Shown here in pieces: positions 35,801 to 48,920 of a stretch of DNA of 64,000 bases (its first letter is position 1; each line of letters starts with the position of its first letter). The translations under genes and the position numbers were made by a program. This DNA is from Sparassis latifolia (lineage: Eukaryota > Basidiomycota > Agaricomycetes > Polyporales > Sparassidaceae): NCBI GenBank assembly GCA_018466975.1, contig CM031562.1, positions 4,464,001-4,528,000 of the forward strand, in the 5' to 3' direction. Under the pieces are notes generated by a model. That model worked only from the letters and a program-made list of their open reading frames with translations, searched no databases and was not told where the DNA came from.

Positions 35801-38725
35801 TGAGATTGCGTCGAATGAACTGGACCTGTTGAACAGGTTCGTGGACATCGTTGGTGAAATTGATCCTGATATAGTGGTTGGATGGGAGGTACAAGCTGCA
35901 TCGTGGGGTTATTTGAGTGCTAGAGGTCAGAGCTATGGTCCGTACTGTTCGTGCAATAGCCCACACTCTATTGACAGTAGATTGCAGGCCTCGATATTGG
36001 AGAACAGATCTCTCGCGCTCCCGGCAGACCCATCGGAGGTGGCTCTAACCAATGGGGGATGAGAACTGCCTCGACGTTCAAAGTTATCGGACGACATGTG
36101 TTGAACTTGTGGCGGATTATTCGTGCAGAGCAAAGTTTTACCAGCTATACTTTTGAGAACGTGGTATTTAATCTCCTGAGGCGCCGGTGAGTAGCACGCT
36201 AGGTTGATGTTATCTATTACAATGTCTGCCTTAGTACCCCGCGATACTCGGCCAGAACCTTGACGGAGTGGTTCAATAGCGCGATCCCCAACCATACGGC
36301 CTCTGTTTTGCATTACTTTTCCGCTCGCACATCCATGGTTTTAGAGTTATTGGACGCGGCGGAAGTGGTCACAAAGACTGCGTATGTCTTTTATGATTCT
36401 GCCCTTCCAATATCATCTAACATCGTAGACAGAGAGTTTGCCCGTGTCTTCGGGGTCGATTTTTTCTCAGTCTTGAGCCGTGGATCCCAATTCAAGGTAG
36501 AATCATTTATGTTCCGCATTGCTAAGCCAGAGAGCTTTGTACTTTTATCTCCGAGTAAACAAGACGTAAGTAATCCCATCCCGGTGAATATCCCTTGTAA
36601 ACACCTTCCACAGGTTGGCAAACAAAATGCCGCAGAATGCATGCCACTAATCATGGAACCACTCTCTGCGTTCTATAACAGCCCTCTCGTTGTATTAGAT
36701 TTTCAGTCGCTGTATCCATCCATCATGATCGCCTACAATTATTGTTATTCTACTTGTCTCGGACGCGTTACGGACTTCAAAGGACAGTACAAGTTCGGTG
36801 TAACTGACCTGCGTCAGCCTGCAGGATTCTTAGATACTCTACACGACCATATTAACGGTACGTGTCTTCTCTGAAGTACAACTTGTCGCTCATCGGAGGC
36901 TTTTACTGCTCAATAGTCTCTCCTAATGGGATTATGTATGTTAAGCCCAGTGTCCGCAGAGGTCTTCTGGCAAGAATGTTAACGGAGATTCTGGACACAA
37001 GAGTCATGGTAAAACAAGCTATGAAGAGAGTGAAAGACGATAAGGTACCTTCTACTGAGTTTTGTCTTGCTAGTTTAAGCCATCGTTGACGTGACCACCA
37101 GGCGCTCAGAAGGGTGCTGGACGCCCGCCAGCTAGGGCTCAAATTCATCGCTAACGTCACCTATGGGTACACGAGCGCAACATATTCGGGGCGAATGCCA
37201 GCAGTTGAAATTGCTGATAGTATTGTCCAGAGCGGTCGCGAAACACTTGAAAAAGTAGCTGCTCCTGTTTACAATTATGCCATGCTCACACATTGGTATG
37301 CAGGCCATTCGTGTCATCGATTCCACGAAGAAGTGGGGTGCCAAAGTTGTATATGGCGACACAGACTCTGTCTTCATTTATCTTCGAGGAAAGACGAAAG
37401 AGCAAGCCTTCAGAATCGGGCACGAGATGGCGGACACAATCACCGCCATGAACCCTGTGCCTGTGAAGCTCAAATTCGAAAAGGTACGTGATGTTGCAAT
37501 TGTCGCCTTGGTATACGTAAGTTACAGTGCAGGTAAACAGATTTACCTCCCATGTGTCCTGATGGCTAAGAAGCGTTATGTCGGGTTCAAGTTCGAGAAT
37601 CCTGATGACAAGGAGCCTGTCTTCGATGCTGAGGGTATCGAGACTGTTCGCCGAGACGGCATTCCAGCGCAGCAGAAGATGACAGAAACGTGTCTAAAGT
37701 AAATGTCTCCTCACTCGTTCGAGCATAGCCATCCTCATTGGGAGATGGCAGGATCTTGTTTCGAACACAAGACCTCAGCCGCGTGAAGGAGTACTGCTGT
37801 AGATCCTGGTCGCGGATCTTGGAAAACAAAATTTCGATCCAGGACTTTATCTTCGCAAAAGAAGTCAGGATGGGTACCTACAGGTAATTGCTACTGAAAT
37901 AACTCTTATCCATTGCGATGCTGAACTTCTGCTAGTGACAAAGTTCCTCCTCCTCCGGGAGCAACTGTTGCTGCGCGCCGGATGTTAGAAGATCCAAACG
38001 ATGAGCCACAATATGGCGACCGCATACCGTACGTAATTATTCGCGGTGAGCCGAATTCAAGACTGGTAGACCGTGCAGTCGCACCGGAGGAATTGTTCGA
38101 CAACAGGTATATACTTTCATCTCTGTTTATGGCTCTATTCAATTTAAGACTACCCAGTCAGAAGGCCCTCGACGCTGCTTACTACATTTCGCGTGTACTG
38201 ATTCCTCCCTTGGAGCGTATATTCAACCTTGTCGGGGCAGATGTCCGGAGCTGGTACGATGATATGCCGAAGACACTGCGGGCAGATCAGCTCGATCCAT
38301 TGTTGCTTTCGCCAAGGAAGGCCAAGCCGAATGTAGTCGCCTCGAATGCGATCAAAATCGACGGACACTTTCAGAGCTCGCAATGTCTACTATGCGGTGC
38401 GCCGACGCTGGAGGGTAAGTTCTATCGGTCGATGAGCTGAGCCAGGAATCACATTGTTCTTTTAGGTCTCTGTGAAGCTTGCATGTCGGATCCTCAGACA
38501 ACTGTATGCGGTCTTGAGTCACGTATACGAGCCACAGAAGATCGTCTAAGGAACGTGCAAATGGTGTGCAGTTCCTGTACTGGCTCTGCGCCGGCAGAAC
38601 CCATCAAGTGCGAATCGCTGGATTGTCCCTGGCTTTTCGAACGAAAGAAGGCGGAGAGTAAAGCTGACTGTCTGACGGCTGTCAGGGAACTGGCTGAGGA
38701 ACTAGAGCGTGATTCATGCGATTGA
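32842..38725 (+). CDS. REV3: DNA polymerase zeta catalytic subunit (REV3)
   Basis: B-family polymerase for translesion synthesis, nuclear. Eighteen exons: 32842-33055, 33106-34261, 34312-34416, 34490-35399, 35452-35566, 35623-35937, 35988-36186, 36235-36381, 36433-36565, 36614-36857, 36917-37044, 37102-37254, 37304-37483, 37541-37698, 37752-37883, 37936-38106, 38149-38414, 38466-38725 (1661 residues). N-terminal polymerase segment with YPYFFVEYQG; a divergent middle; GWEVQAASWGYL in the exonuclease-like part; motif A DFQSLYPSIMIAYNY; motif B region ANVTYGYTSATYSGRMP; motif C YGDTDSVF; then KKRYVGFKFENP. The C-terminus carries two cysteine clusters (CLLC..CEAC, then CSSC..C..C), the second being the likely Fe-S site contacting accessory subunits. 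Exon 4 may hide one or two in-frame introns (near 34600 and 34720). Starts 181 bp after the TRK stop. Confidence 0.94.
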
Positions 38726-39283
38726 GGTAAGTGTTACCTCCTACCGCACTAGAGCTTACAGCTTAGTGCCAAGACTAGATGCGTCCCCATGTCATACGCA
38801 TTGGCAGTGAGTCTGTGGAGGCCCAAGCGCCAGTTGTCAATTCTTGTCAAGTCCAGTTTCAGTGGCTTCGTAGCAATTACTGGCAGAAGTTGATCTTTGT
38901 TTTAGTTTGGTGGATGTACACTTGTTGTGCAAATAACACCGTTCAGTAATTGCCGGAAGGAAGTATCAGGTATCATGAATGCAATGGCTGTTATGAGAGT
39001 CTAAGAAGCAATGTCATGAACTGCGCTGTAGTATTGGATTCAAAGTCCAGTAAGGTACAAACTCCACGGCGTGCGACGGTGAAGAACTGTAGTGGGAAAG
39101 GGGGGGTGCAGACTACAAGCACAGTTAGTGAGAGAGACAGCAGGTAAGCAAGCAGCGACGATGAAGACCACGTTACGAGTGCCAAGCAGTTCCTCAAACG
39201 AACTCTTGTGACATGCAAACACCGAGTGTGAACTCGAATGTCAGCTGCATCTGCCAAGGACGACAGTGCGAGACGCAACGCGT
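38726..39283. other. Convergent intergenic region between REV3 and the DUF3445 gene
   Basis: 558 bp with no supported gene. It must contain the 3' ends of two convergent transcripts. A G-run at 39100-39106 is the only notable composition feature. Confidence 0.4.
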
Positions 39284-41108
39284 TCAATGCACGGCCTGCG
39301 CTTCCCTCGTCGGTTTCACATGCCACATCGGAAACTCTCCACCCACATGCTCACGGAATTTAGAGACATCCTCTAGGTCCTCTTCCCTGTATTTCGGCAA
39401 GTCAGCGACGCCGAGCACGGACGGCGGATCTAGGAAACCTAGGACGATAAAATGGTGAATTAGAGACGCACCGGATGAGTCCCCTCGCGATCTGTTGCTC
39501 TGTCACCTCCTGCAGGTAAGGGAGCAAAATGGGGTTGTACTTCTCGACAAGCTTGTACTGTATCCACCGGCGTAAATTCACAGCGGGCACGATGTCAGCG
39601 CTAAGTGTCAGCATCACGGCACATAGATATGCGTACGTCGAGAAGAGCCTTGTCAGATTCCGTATGCAATTTCGCCAACATAGCGGGAACGAGCGGGCTA
39701 TCAGCGAGTGTCCCGATGCGCTTGAGCACGGGGTGCCTGGAAAGCCATGAGGGAGATGTATCTGCAGAGGAGGGTATGCAGGACGCACACTCCGAACATG
39801 ATCCCGCCCGTGCGGCGTAGCTTGCGGAATGTCTGATGGTCTACGCGCAGGAAGAGGTCTTTGGGGTGGAGGGTGTCCGGCACCGGCACTGACGCGATGT
39901 TATCTGCAACGCACGCGTGAGGGATCTGCAGAAACGGGAAGTGTAGCTCCGAGTACACACGCCAGAATAAGCTGCGGTCATCTACGATCATCCAGCTCGA
40001 GCGCTCGAACGGCTTGTCGGGGGTGAATCGCACGAGCGTGCGCTCTACGCTCAGGAGGAGCTTTGAGTTGAAGTGGGGCACAGGATCGTGCAGGACGTGG
40101 ACCGGCTGGTCCATCTTCTCCGAGAGTAGATAGTTGCCTGGGAACGAGGGGCTAATACATCAGTACCACCCACCACACCGTGGGGAGGACGCAGATGATG
40201 GTGGCATACCGGGGAACGCGAGCAGACCACCGACAAGGTAGGTACGCCCGTCTGGGCGTTCGCGCGCCATGAGAAAGTCGTCCTGTACCAATCTTTTTGA
40301 TGTCAGAGTTGCACCGCTGGCGCTGTATTTCTTCTCATCTCACCTAGAGACGACGCGGAGGGCTTCTACCCCGCGCAGAGCACTGACATCGGGGAACCGC
40401 TCGTTCGTCACTTTGTTCCAGATCCCGAGACCCGAGGGGATACGCTCAAAAAGTGTTGGGAATCGTTTCGGGAGATAGTCGACAACAAGTTCCAGCAGCT
40501 CGCCGCACGCATCGTCGTTCTCCGGGAGCGAGTCAAGCGCTACCTTGCCTACAAGGCAGGTGAGTCGCTTGTACTGACTTCAGACCTGATCATGCATACC
40601 TTGTTCTTCGACGATCCGCGCCTTTTCCCCTAAGTACCACTCATACTCGTTGTCGATCTCAATCCAGTGGTTGATATGCATAGGTTGGTGCGACATTGTC
40701 TTCCGTGCGATACGCTTGAGCTCACCAACCGCGCAGTAGCAGTATTTCATGCAACATACCTGGAAGTATGGGTAGCGCATCGTCTTGTTCGCATAGATAT
40801 AATCTCGTGTGGACGCCGTTGCCAGATCAAAGTCCACTAAAGGATCAGGATCGGGGAGCACCTCGCAGGCCAGTATTGGCACGGACTTGACATATTCCTT
40901 GCCATCCTGCTGTAGAACGCTGGTAGATTGCTGAGACGTTAGCTATGGATCTGATGACCCAAAGACCTGCGCGTTACCGTTGAGGCGCTTGCGACGCGGT
41001 GGAGTCACTGCCTTGCGGGCCTTTCCGCGAACGGAGATAGTAGAACGCATATACCGCCGCTATAACTCCCAGAGCGAATAGGTCCTGCAATGCGGGCGTG
41101 AAAGTCAT
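39284..41108 (-). CDS. DUF3445 protein (heme-dependent oxidative N-demethylase-like), copy 1
   Basis: DUF3445 contains bacterial heme enzymes that oxidatively demethylate amines; fungal members are uncharacterised. Ten exons on the minus strand: 41108-40978, 40919-40760, 40699-40600, 40548-40344, 40292-40210, 40137-39961, 39903-39789, 39736-39637, 39557-39472, 39386-39284 (419 residues). The N-terminus (FALGVIAAVYAFYYLRSRK) is a single membrane anchor. The core has DYIYANKTMRYPYFQ, QPMHINHWIEID, a PENDDACGELL-like segment, LVQDDFLMARERPDG, YLVGGLLAFPGNYLLSEKM, VERTLVRFTPDKPFERSSW and RVDHQTFRKLRRTGG. The last exon reads EEDLEDVSKFREHVGG, matching copy 2, which supports the 86-bp last intron over read-through to an earlier stop at 39402. 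The middle exons (100, 83, 177, 115, 100, 86 nt) have the same lengths as in copy 2. Confidence 0.85.
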
Positions 41109-42692
41109 GTTATAATACGCTACCCGTGCTGATGATGTGGGGAAGCGTTGGGTATGGCAGTGCAGCTATCCTAGACATATCTGCTCCCAGGCTTCCTCCA
41201 CCAGTCTAGAAAGGTCCCCTCCAGGAGGTTGCCTTCGGATAAGCTATCAGCTGCCCTGCAGAATATTCTTCATCACAGGCGACACGGTTGGTACCTCAAG
41301 GTTGCTGATCAAGTTGTATGGTAACGCGACAAGTGAGCGAGCTCCCGGTATTCATGCGTATGTCCAAGCTTCCGACGGAGGTATTCGTACCAGCCATAAT
41401 TCGACACGTCCTATTCCCACCCAAGTCATGCAGGCCGTGATCAAGCTTGACAATTGCTGTCAGATCTATGAAACAATTTGACGGATGTTATGATGAAGTT
41501 AGTCTCCCGTAGGTAGACTACAATATAATCCTTGTTGAGGGGAGGACGGATTATAAAGGTCTGCTTGATTACGCGCACCCTGAGCCCGTAGTACACGATT
41601 TCGCCAGGAAGATGCCGAGCCCGGAAAGCATTTTACTCGTTCGTCGCCCACGTTCGATTTGACTACCACGAAAAATTTGCGAGATGCACATAGAAAGTGC
41701 TCTGAGCAGGTTCAAGAGGATATTCACCGCGAAAGACCCACCCCAGCTCAATAACGAGAGCGCCACAGCTGAGTGACCGCTAATGGAATGCGTCAGGACA
41801 ACGTCAGGACGCGTCGAAATGAACGGCAACTTGAATTCCCGAAAGCACGGACTACGGTGTGACCCCCGCCAATTCAAGCAGACTAGGATGAAGTCCCGAA
41901 GCGGTCGACCGTGATGATAATAGGTCCCATCGAACGGCCATAGCAAAAGACCGGAGAACGGCCTGTCACATTGTCTGGCAGTCTCGGAGAATAAGGAGCT
42001 GCGTGGGGGACAAGCCTATCAAGAGAACCGCGTTCTTACGGCAGGCCCTGTCTGCGCATGGCAAACGTGCAAAAGATTCGCGCACACGGCTGTCATGTAG
42101 CTTGAGACATAGGTTTGGGCGCCACCTGCTGGTACTTCGTGTGGTTTGTCCAGAGCCACGAAAGATGGTCGTCGTACTTGAACTAGAGACCGACTTCGTC
42201 TACAGCGCGCTCTGCGACTCGACCGAGGGTTTGGCCTAGCTATGTCGGGCGCTAAGTACAATTCTCCGGATGATATCGAGTGGCAGACAATGTCATGGCA
42301 GTGACATGACAAGAGGAGTTGCTCCCTGGAGATGGAAAGACAAGAGACATGGCACAACGCAGACTCGCAGTTGCTTCAAGAGTGCTTTATTCTGACCGTC
42401 CTCCCCACCTCAGCAAGGTCAATATTGGTTTGCCTTCGGGAGACTATTCAAGAGAGTAACAATCTGAAATCTATTGTCCCGCCGGCTTTTCGGAGTTACA
42501 AAAATAACGTTTCTCCGGATGGCAGGCCGACTCAGCGCTACTGCATCCTCTCCTGCATTGTTCTTTGATACCATCCCTTGACCGACGACCACGACGACCC
42601 CGACGACATTCACTCATTCCTTTACATTCTCCTGTGGACCGGGTTTCTCTCTTGACTGACTCTTCCACCCTGGAGAACCACAAACAGCTCAA
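41109..42692. other. Divergent intergenic region, no supported gene
   Basis: About 1.6 kb between the divergent starts of DUF3445 copy 1 and the CSC1-like channel. A minus-strand frame at 41569-41946 (125 codons) has some hydrophobic stretches but no family resemblance. Otherwise nothing seen. Confidence 0.4.
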
Positions 42693-45600
42693 ATGTCGAA
42701 CATCACCAACCTCATTGACGAAGACGCTTCGCAGCGGACGCTGGCGCCCGCCGCTGTCGGCTCCCAGGTGCTGCTGATGAGCGTCATCTCAGTGCGTGTC
42801 GTCGTTCGGGCGTCCATGTGCGGGATGTGAATTGTGAATTGATTGTATAGGTCGTGGCTATCTTTCTCTTCAATGTCTTGCGACCTAGAAACAAGGTATG
42901 TTTGTCGGAGTAGTTGAGCGGTGGCTCCTAACATTCATCCAGGTAGTCTATGAACCCAAAGTCAAATACCACGTGGGGGACAAGAAACCTCCACGAATAT
43001 CCGACTCTCTATTAGGATGGATATCTCCTTTGCTACATACCAAAGAGCCCGAACTAATCGACAAGATTGGGCTTGACGCTGCTCTCTTTCTCCGCTTTCT
43101 CCGCATGATGCGCTGGATATTCACATCCATTGCTTTCCTAACCTGCACAGTGCTCATCCCCGTTGACGTCGTCTACAATCTCAAGAACGTCCCGAGCAAG
43201 TCACGCGACATTCTATCGATGATGACTATCCGTGATGTCAAGGGAACATTACTATTCGCACATGTCGCGGTGACATATGTTATCTCGTTCCTGGTGATGG
43301 GCTTTGTGTGGTACAATTGGCGCGCGGTGGTGCGCCTCCGCCGGGAGTGGTTCCGCTCGCCGGAATATATCCAGTCCTTTTACGCGCGCACGCTCATGGT
43401 CACCGACGTCTCCAAGAAGCTCAAGTCCGACGAAGGTCTTCGTGCCATCTTCCAGTCCGTGCAGGTTCCGTACCCCACCACGTCCGTGCATATTGGCCGG
43501 AAAGTTGGCAAGTTACCGGATCTCATCGAGTATCACAACGACACCGTCAAGGAACTCGAAGGTGTGCTAGTGCAATATCTGAAGGATGGGAAGATTGGGA
43601 AGCAGAGACCTACGATCAGAGTAGGGGGGTTCTTGTGCTTTGGAGGGGAGAAGAAGGATGCCATAGACTACTACACGTAGGTCGTCCTTTCCTTCGCGTG
43701 CTAAGATTTCACTCCCTCCTCACCTACCTTTGTGTCATTTCGACAGCGATAAGTTGCAGCGTTCGGAAACGGCGGTGGAGCAGTACCGCGCTCAAATCGA
43801 CCTCCGTCAGCCTGAGAACTACGGTTTCGCGTCGATGGCTGCTGTTCCGTATGCGCATATCGTAGCGAACATGCTCAGGAGCAAGCACCCCAAAGGCAGT
43901 ACTATCACACTTGCACCTAACCCGAAGGACATCGTGAGCGAAGCTCTCGCAGGCGTTGTTTGCATCCTGACCAGAGCCACTCTTAGGTCTGGTCAAACCT
44001 GAGTAAGAGCAAAGCAGAGATTGCGCGAAACAAGACCATAGGTTGGGCCTTCCTAGTTATTGTCTGTTTCTTCAACACGCTCCCGCTGTTCGTCATCTCT
44101 ATTCTTGCCAACTTGGCATCGGTACGCCTTCGTCTGTGTCAGTCCTCCGCCAGGTCTCGTTAACTGACGGCATTATCCTCTCAGCTCACGACCTATGTGC
44201 CTTTCCTTAACTCCTGGTCTGTCGCTTCGCCTGGCACGTTCACGTTCATTTCCGGTGTCTTGCCCCCGGCAGTGTCAGCAATCTTTAGTTATGCTCTTCC
44301 GCTCATCATGCGGTGGCTCTCCAAGTATCAAGGCGCGCCCACACACTCTCGGCTCGATCGCGCGGTGTCCGCTCGTTACTTCGCGTTCTTGGTTATCTCG
44401 CAGTTGATCATTTTCACGTTGATCGGGGTCATCTTCAGTGAGTAGTGTCAGATAGCTCGGAATCGTTATTAACTAGGTGTTTATGATCTACAGACTCTGT
44501 GCGGGCGATTGTGCAGCAGATCGGCGAGCATCAGAACATCAAGGCTATTATCGAGAACCTACATAGTACAGTGTTCTCTTCATGGCAGCAGCACCTATAG
44601 TTTTGACTTCTTGTCACCTCAGCCCTGCCTAGTCTCATCAATCAGACGTACATCGATCAGGCATCGTATTGGTTGACCTACTTCCCGTACGTCATGACGC
44701 CTGCTGTAATGCTATCCTGCTCATGAACTTATTGCCATACGTCAGGCTTCGTGGTTTCCTTGTGCTCTTTGACCTGGCGCAGATCATCAACCTGGTGGTT
44801 GTCTCTGTCAAGACACAGTGGGTACTTTTACTCTACGTCATTCGCGTTACTCTAACCTTTACGATCCCTCTAGTCTGTTTGGGCGCACACCGCGTGACCA
44901 TCGCGAGTGGACCAAGCCACCAGAGTTCCAGTATTACATCTATTAGTAAGCAAGTATTGTAGCCTGTTCCTTCTGTGTCCTAACAGCTGTTGTCCACGGC
45001 AGCGCTAACCTGGTACGGACGCTAACCGTCTATCCAGCTCCGCATGCAATGACTGAACCTTGAATCGTGCAGCTATTCATGGCCACTGTCGGGCTGTTCT
45101 TTGCGCCTCTCGCGCCTCTTGTAGCGGCGGCCGCTTTTGTGGTGTTTTGGACCAGTTCGTGGGTGTACAAATATCAATTGATGTTTGTCTTTGTCTCGAG
45201 AGTAGAGACAGGTGGGGTAAGTTGCTTCGTCATTTCAAGTCGACGCCACTCCTACTGATGATGCATCATTTCATCAGCGTATGTGGAATGTTGTCATCAA
45301 TCGCCTGCTTGTTGGGGTCATCCTAATGCAAGTACTCATGCTACTCAGTAAGTCTCAGGTTCTTTGCGATCAGTTGTTATCTCATTCGCTGAACGCACTC
45401 TGTTCCCAGCGATCGGTCTGCAGTACGGGTTCAAGTCGTTCATCTGGGTGTCCACCGTACCGCCCATCCTGTTCGTCTTCATCTTCAAGGTCTACCTGAA
45501 CCGCGCGTTCCTGCCGGCGTTCCAGTACTACATTCCGACCGACGAGGAGCTCACGCAGGCGCACGTGCACTCGAAGCGCGCGGACAACGTCGGGAACAAG

Positions 45601-46528
45601 CTTGAAAAACGGTTTGGCCACCCGGCACTACACGCGGAGCTATTTACACCGATGGTACATGCGAACATGACAAACTTGCTCAGCGAGGTGTATACAGGCA
45701 AGATCGGCAACGTGAAGACAAAGCTGGACGAGATTGGCGGTACCCGCGTCGAGGCGAGCGTCGTGCAGGGCATCAAGATCGCTGGTATCGACGAGGTAGG
45801 CCACCTCGTCCAACATTTCTGTAGCGTTATTGATCTGGGTGGTGTTTCAGCGCGATTTGGAGTATGATCCTGCACTGTATGGCCGCGACCGGGGAGAACT
45901 CGATTGGGACGAGCGTTCGATGTCGTCGACGACCCTCCTCAATTCTGATGTCGCCTCCTTGGAGCCGGCCAAGTCGCAATTCTACGCGAACAGCGGGCGC
46001 GCGTCGCCGGCCCCTTCGAAGATGGCGGGATACGACCGCTATCTTGCGCAGGTGCCCCATCACGAGATCGAGATGACTCGGATGGACGCTGACCAACAGC
46101 CTCTACTTACCGCTCCGGTAAGTGGCCAATGTGCAGAATCTTTTAAGTGCAGCGGATACTAAGCCAGCTTGTACCAGCAGACTCTTGGATACTATGAGCC
46201 TGGCGCGATGGCCAGCAGGAGCACGATGAGTTTGACGCGATCTCAGTATGGTTCTCCACTATCCGTTGGCGATGGGCACGAGGTTCCGCCAATGCCCATG
46301 GCGCCGCCGTACTTCGAGAGCCAGGCGCACACGTATGACGCGTACCGTCAAGGATCACCGCAAGAAGCGTACCGTCAGTCACCACCGCAGGAAGGGTACC
46401 GCCAACCATCAGGAGATGTGTACCGTCAAGCGCTACCGCACGACGCGTACCGTCAAGCTTCGCTAGATGCGTACCGCCAAGCACCACTGCATAGACCGAG
46501 CCCGTCGCGACAGGAGACATGGCGGTGA
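42693..46528 (+). CDS. CSC1/TMEM63-type (DUF221) osmosensitive cation channel
   Basis: Polytopic plasma-membrane channel opened by hyperosmotic or mechanical stress, calcium permeable in characterised relatives. Sixteen exons: 42693-42791, 42851-42895, 42943-43676, 43747-43933, 43987-44121, 44185-44437, 44494-44565, 44623-44686, 44746-44817, 44874-44945, 45003-45012, 45073-45216, 45278-45347, 45410-45795, 45851-46117, 46178-46528 (986 residues, phases agree). Visible are an N-terminal membrane segment, the cytosolic domain starting YARTLMVTDV, APNPKDIVWSNL before the RSN1_7TM core, APTHSRLDRAVSARYFAF, FFAPLAPLVAAAAFVVFW and KYQLMFVF. The C-terminal tail carries about nine YRQ-containing repeats of 8-11 residues, rich in Q, P, S and A. 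Exon 11 is 10 nt. Confidence 0.92.
46318..46500 (+). repeat. YRQ tandem repeats in the tail of the CSC1-like channel
   Basis: Imperfect coding repeats with the core GCGTACCGTCAA (encoding A-Y-R-Q) recur eight to nine times, separated by short P/S/Q-rich spacers. They encode a hydrophilic, probably disordered cytoplasmic tail. Copy number is expected to vary between strains. Confidence 0.7.
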
Positions 46529-47136
46529 TGCGGCCGTGTGGCGCGACGGAGGATATCGATGTGTACGCCCAGCCTGCTGAAAATTGTAACACTCATTGCT
46601 TAGGCCACCCTGCGTGCGCGCAGGAGGCTCTGGTCGATCTTTATTTGTCGTCTGCTTTCGTGTATATGCTGGGTTGTACGCTGGTCTGCTGCTTCGGCTT
46701 TGTGTCTCTTCCCTCTGTCTGTCTCTGTCGGCGATATGATATCGTTTGCATGATGCTGGGCTATTAGCGAAGATGACGGACTTGGCATACTTATTGATAT
46801 CATTGTAGTAATTTGGACAGTAGACGGGACAATTATGGACGCACTTCTGACTTTCTGGAGCCAGAATCCAGGAGGCGGTTCTGTCTATTGCAAGGACTGT
46901 GGGGCACATTCGGGCGTCTATAGTGCCACAATGCTATTACGTAACCTGGCAGTTTCGCATATGGAAGGCACTCTCAGCCACCCCGACCGACTTCAAGAGC
47001 AGACCCCCTAGAATCTACCGACCATTCCTCCTGCATACGAACGAGAAACAGTTGGTTATATCCTCTGCCGAGTCCACTGGCGCGGGGCTCGGCGAATACC
47101 TTCTAGCATAAGGTTTCAGAGAGGTTCGGACCCCTC
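46529..47136. other. Intergenic region between CSC1-like channel and next membrane protein gene
   Basis: 608 bp with no supported gene. Contains a palindromic GATATGATATC-like stretch near 46733-46744. Presumed terminator of one gene and promoter of the next. Confidence 0.4.
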
Positions 47137-48920
47137 ATGGGTCACCGATGGGTACTTTGTGTCTTAAGCTACTTGATATCCTGTGTGTTCGCACAGAATG
47201 TCTCCAGTGGGACTGATTATGGGTACGTTTATCTTCTGCAGGTGATGCTTACGAAGCTGAAGTATCGTAGGTTCTCCAATGACCCAATTCTTCAGTTCCG
47301 ACCTGCCTTTGCTCGGTCTCTCCCCGTGCAGATCCTACTCGTCGGGATCGTCCTCACACTCTCCTCCGTACTGCTCCTCCACCTAATCTTTACCGCCCAA
47401 TACCACTGGCCACTCGCGCCAGTCAACTTTGCACTCCAGCTGTCGGCGGTATCCATCCTCCTCATCTCCTCAATTGTAACTTTGCAAGTCGTCTTATCCA
47501 CCGCGACGGAGCAGAGCCGTGTTTGGCCGTACATGCTCAATTATGTCGCGGTGGATTTACCTCCTACGGGGACGACTGACTGGCCAATATCGCAGGTAGC
47601 CGGATGGTTATTGATGAATGCGACAACGTCTGTACTGATTCAGGTACGTTGAATCTATTACTTCTCGCATTCAGGCAGCAGGAATGATGTCGCAATGCTC
47701 AGATCACACACATCCAATTCCTCACCCTGCTTTTCCCCTCGACGCTCGAACGTCGACTCATCTTTTGCCTGCTCGGCCCGCTCGCTTGTCTATCTGCAGT
47801 GATGCAAATGTTGCGGATCCACGAGGGCTCGAAGTTGGAAGGCCTCGCCTCAGCGGTGCAGAACGTCTGCAATGCAACTCTCTCGCTGCTCTTCACAGGG
47901 TCTCTCTTTGTCTGGGGCTTCCTCGTGAACCGCAAGCAGGCCTGGCGCACGGACGGCGGGACCGCTGCGTTCGGCGCGGGTGCGCTGACGCTGGCACCCA
48001 TGTCGACCGCGATCTCGTTCCTCTACGTGCCGAGCAAGGACCAGTACACGTGGATGCCGCCGCTGATGTGGTCCGTCATCCTCTGGCAGAGCTTCCTCGG
48101 CTGGTGGTGGTGGGTCGGCGCAGGCATGGGCGTCGGCGAGATCGACGAACGCCTACAGCGCGAGGAGAAGCGCCGTCGGAAGCGCAAGATGCGCCTGGCA
48201 CGCCGGCAGGTCCGTCGCGAGCGTGCAGAGACGCTCTGGAAAGGCGTCACGGGCGCATTCGGTTTCAGCCGCCAGCCGGGGGCGGGAGAGCAGGGCGAGG
48301 AGGGTGAGGAGGCGTTCGACCTCGCGCGGCGAAGAACCCGCGGCCGGCGGCGCAACTCCGCAGAGAGCGATCGCTCTGCAGTATCGGCGGGCTCAGACGC
48401 GTCGAAGCAGCCGTCGAGTGCCTCAACGCTCACGAATGCGTCGTCAAGCAGCGGGATGTTTGCGCAGCTCTGGAATCACCCGGCGGGGCGATACATGTAC
48501 GGGTGGTTCCTGCACGTGCGGCACGCGCACCTTACCGCCGCGCGGGAGCAAGCGGTCGAGCAAGTGGAGAGAATCAACCAGGTGTACGGGAAGGAGGGCG
48601 GAGAGAACTCGACGAACTGTCGGAGCGCCGTTGGTTGGGGCCTGGGGAGTTTCGGGACCAAACGGAGTGTGCAGAGGCAGACGGGGCAGGTGAACTTAGA
48701 CGAAAATTACGAGATGGAGCCAGTCAACAAACCACGGAGGGTTGGCTGCGGGAAGGAGAACCCAGAGGACGACGTGCAGCGTGTGCGGAGACGCAGTTCG
48801 AGACATGTAGAAGAGGGGCGCTTACCAGAGACCCAACAGGCGCAGATGCACCGGCCAACGTCGATGTGGTGGTGGGGCCCTTTACAGCGGTGGCGGCTGC
48901 AAGACGCCACTGTGTATTGA
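47137..48920 (+). CDS. Polytopic membrane protein of unknown function
   Basis: Two exons, 47137-47643 and 47703-48920, joined in phase 0 (574 residues); a second in-frame ATG at 47245 would give 538 residues. The N-terminal half has about six or seven hydrophobic segments (for example QILLVGIVLTLSSVLLLHLI, LSAVSILLISSIVTLQVVL, LLGPLACLSAVMQML, WSVILWQSFLGWWWW). A juxtamembrane run of basic residues (EEKRRRKRKMRLARRQVRRE) follows the last one, then a long hydrophilic, serine/arginine-rich tail with a short WNHPAGRYMYGWFLHVRHAHL block. The layout resembles fungal seven-pass receptor-like or channel-like proteins, but I recognise no named family. It follows the CSC1-like channel on the same strand. 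Confidence 0.75.

Noticed and set aside
39402..39471. Earlier stop for DUF3445 copy 1 by read-through at 39402
   Set aside because: Splicing to 39386 yields a last exon homologous to that of copy 2, which is better support.
41569..41946. 125-codon minus-strand frame with hydrophobic stretches
   Set aside because: No family resemblance, and it lies in a divergent promoter region.
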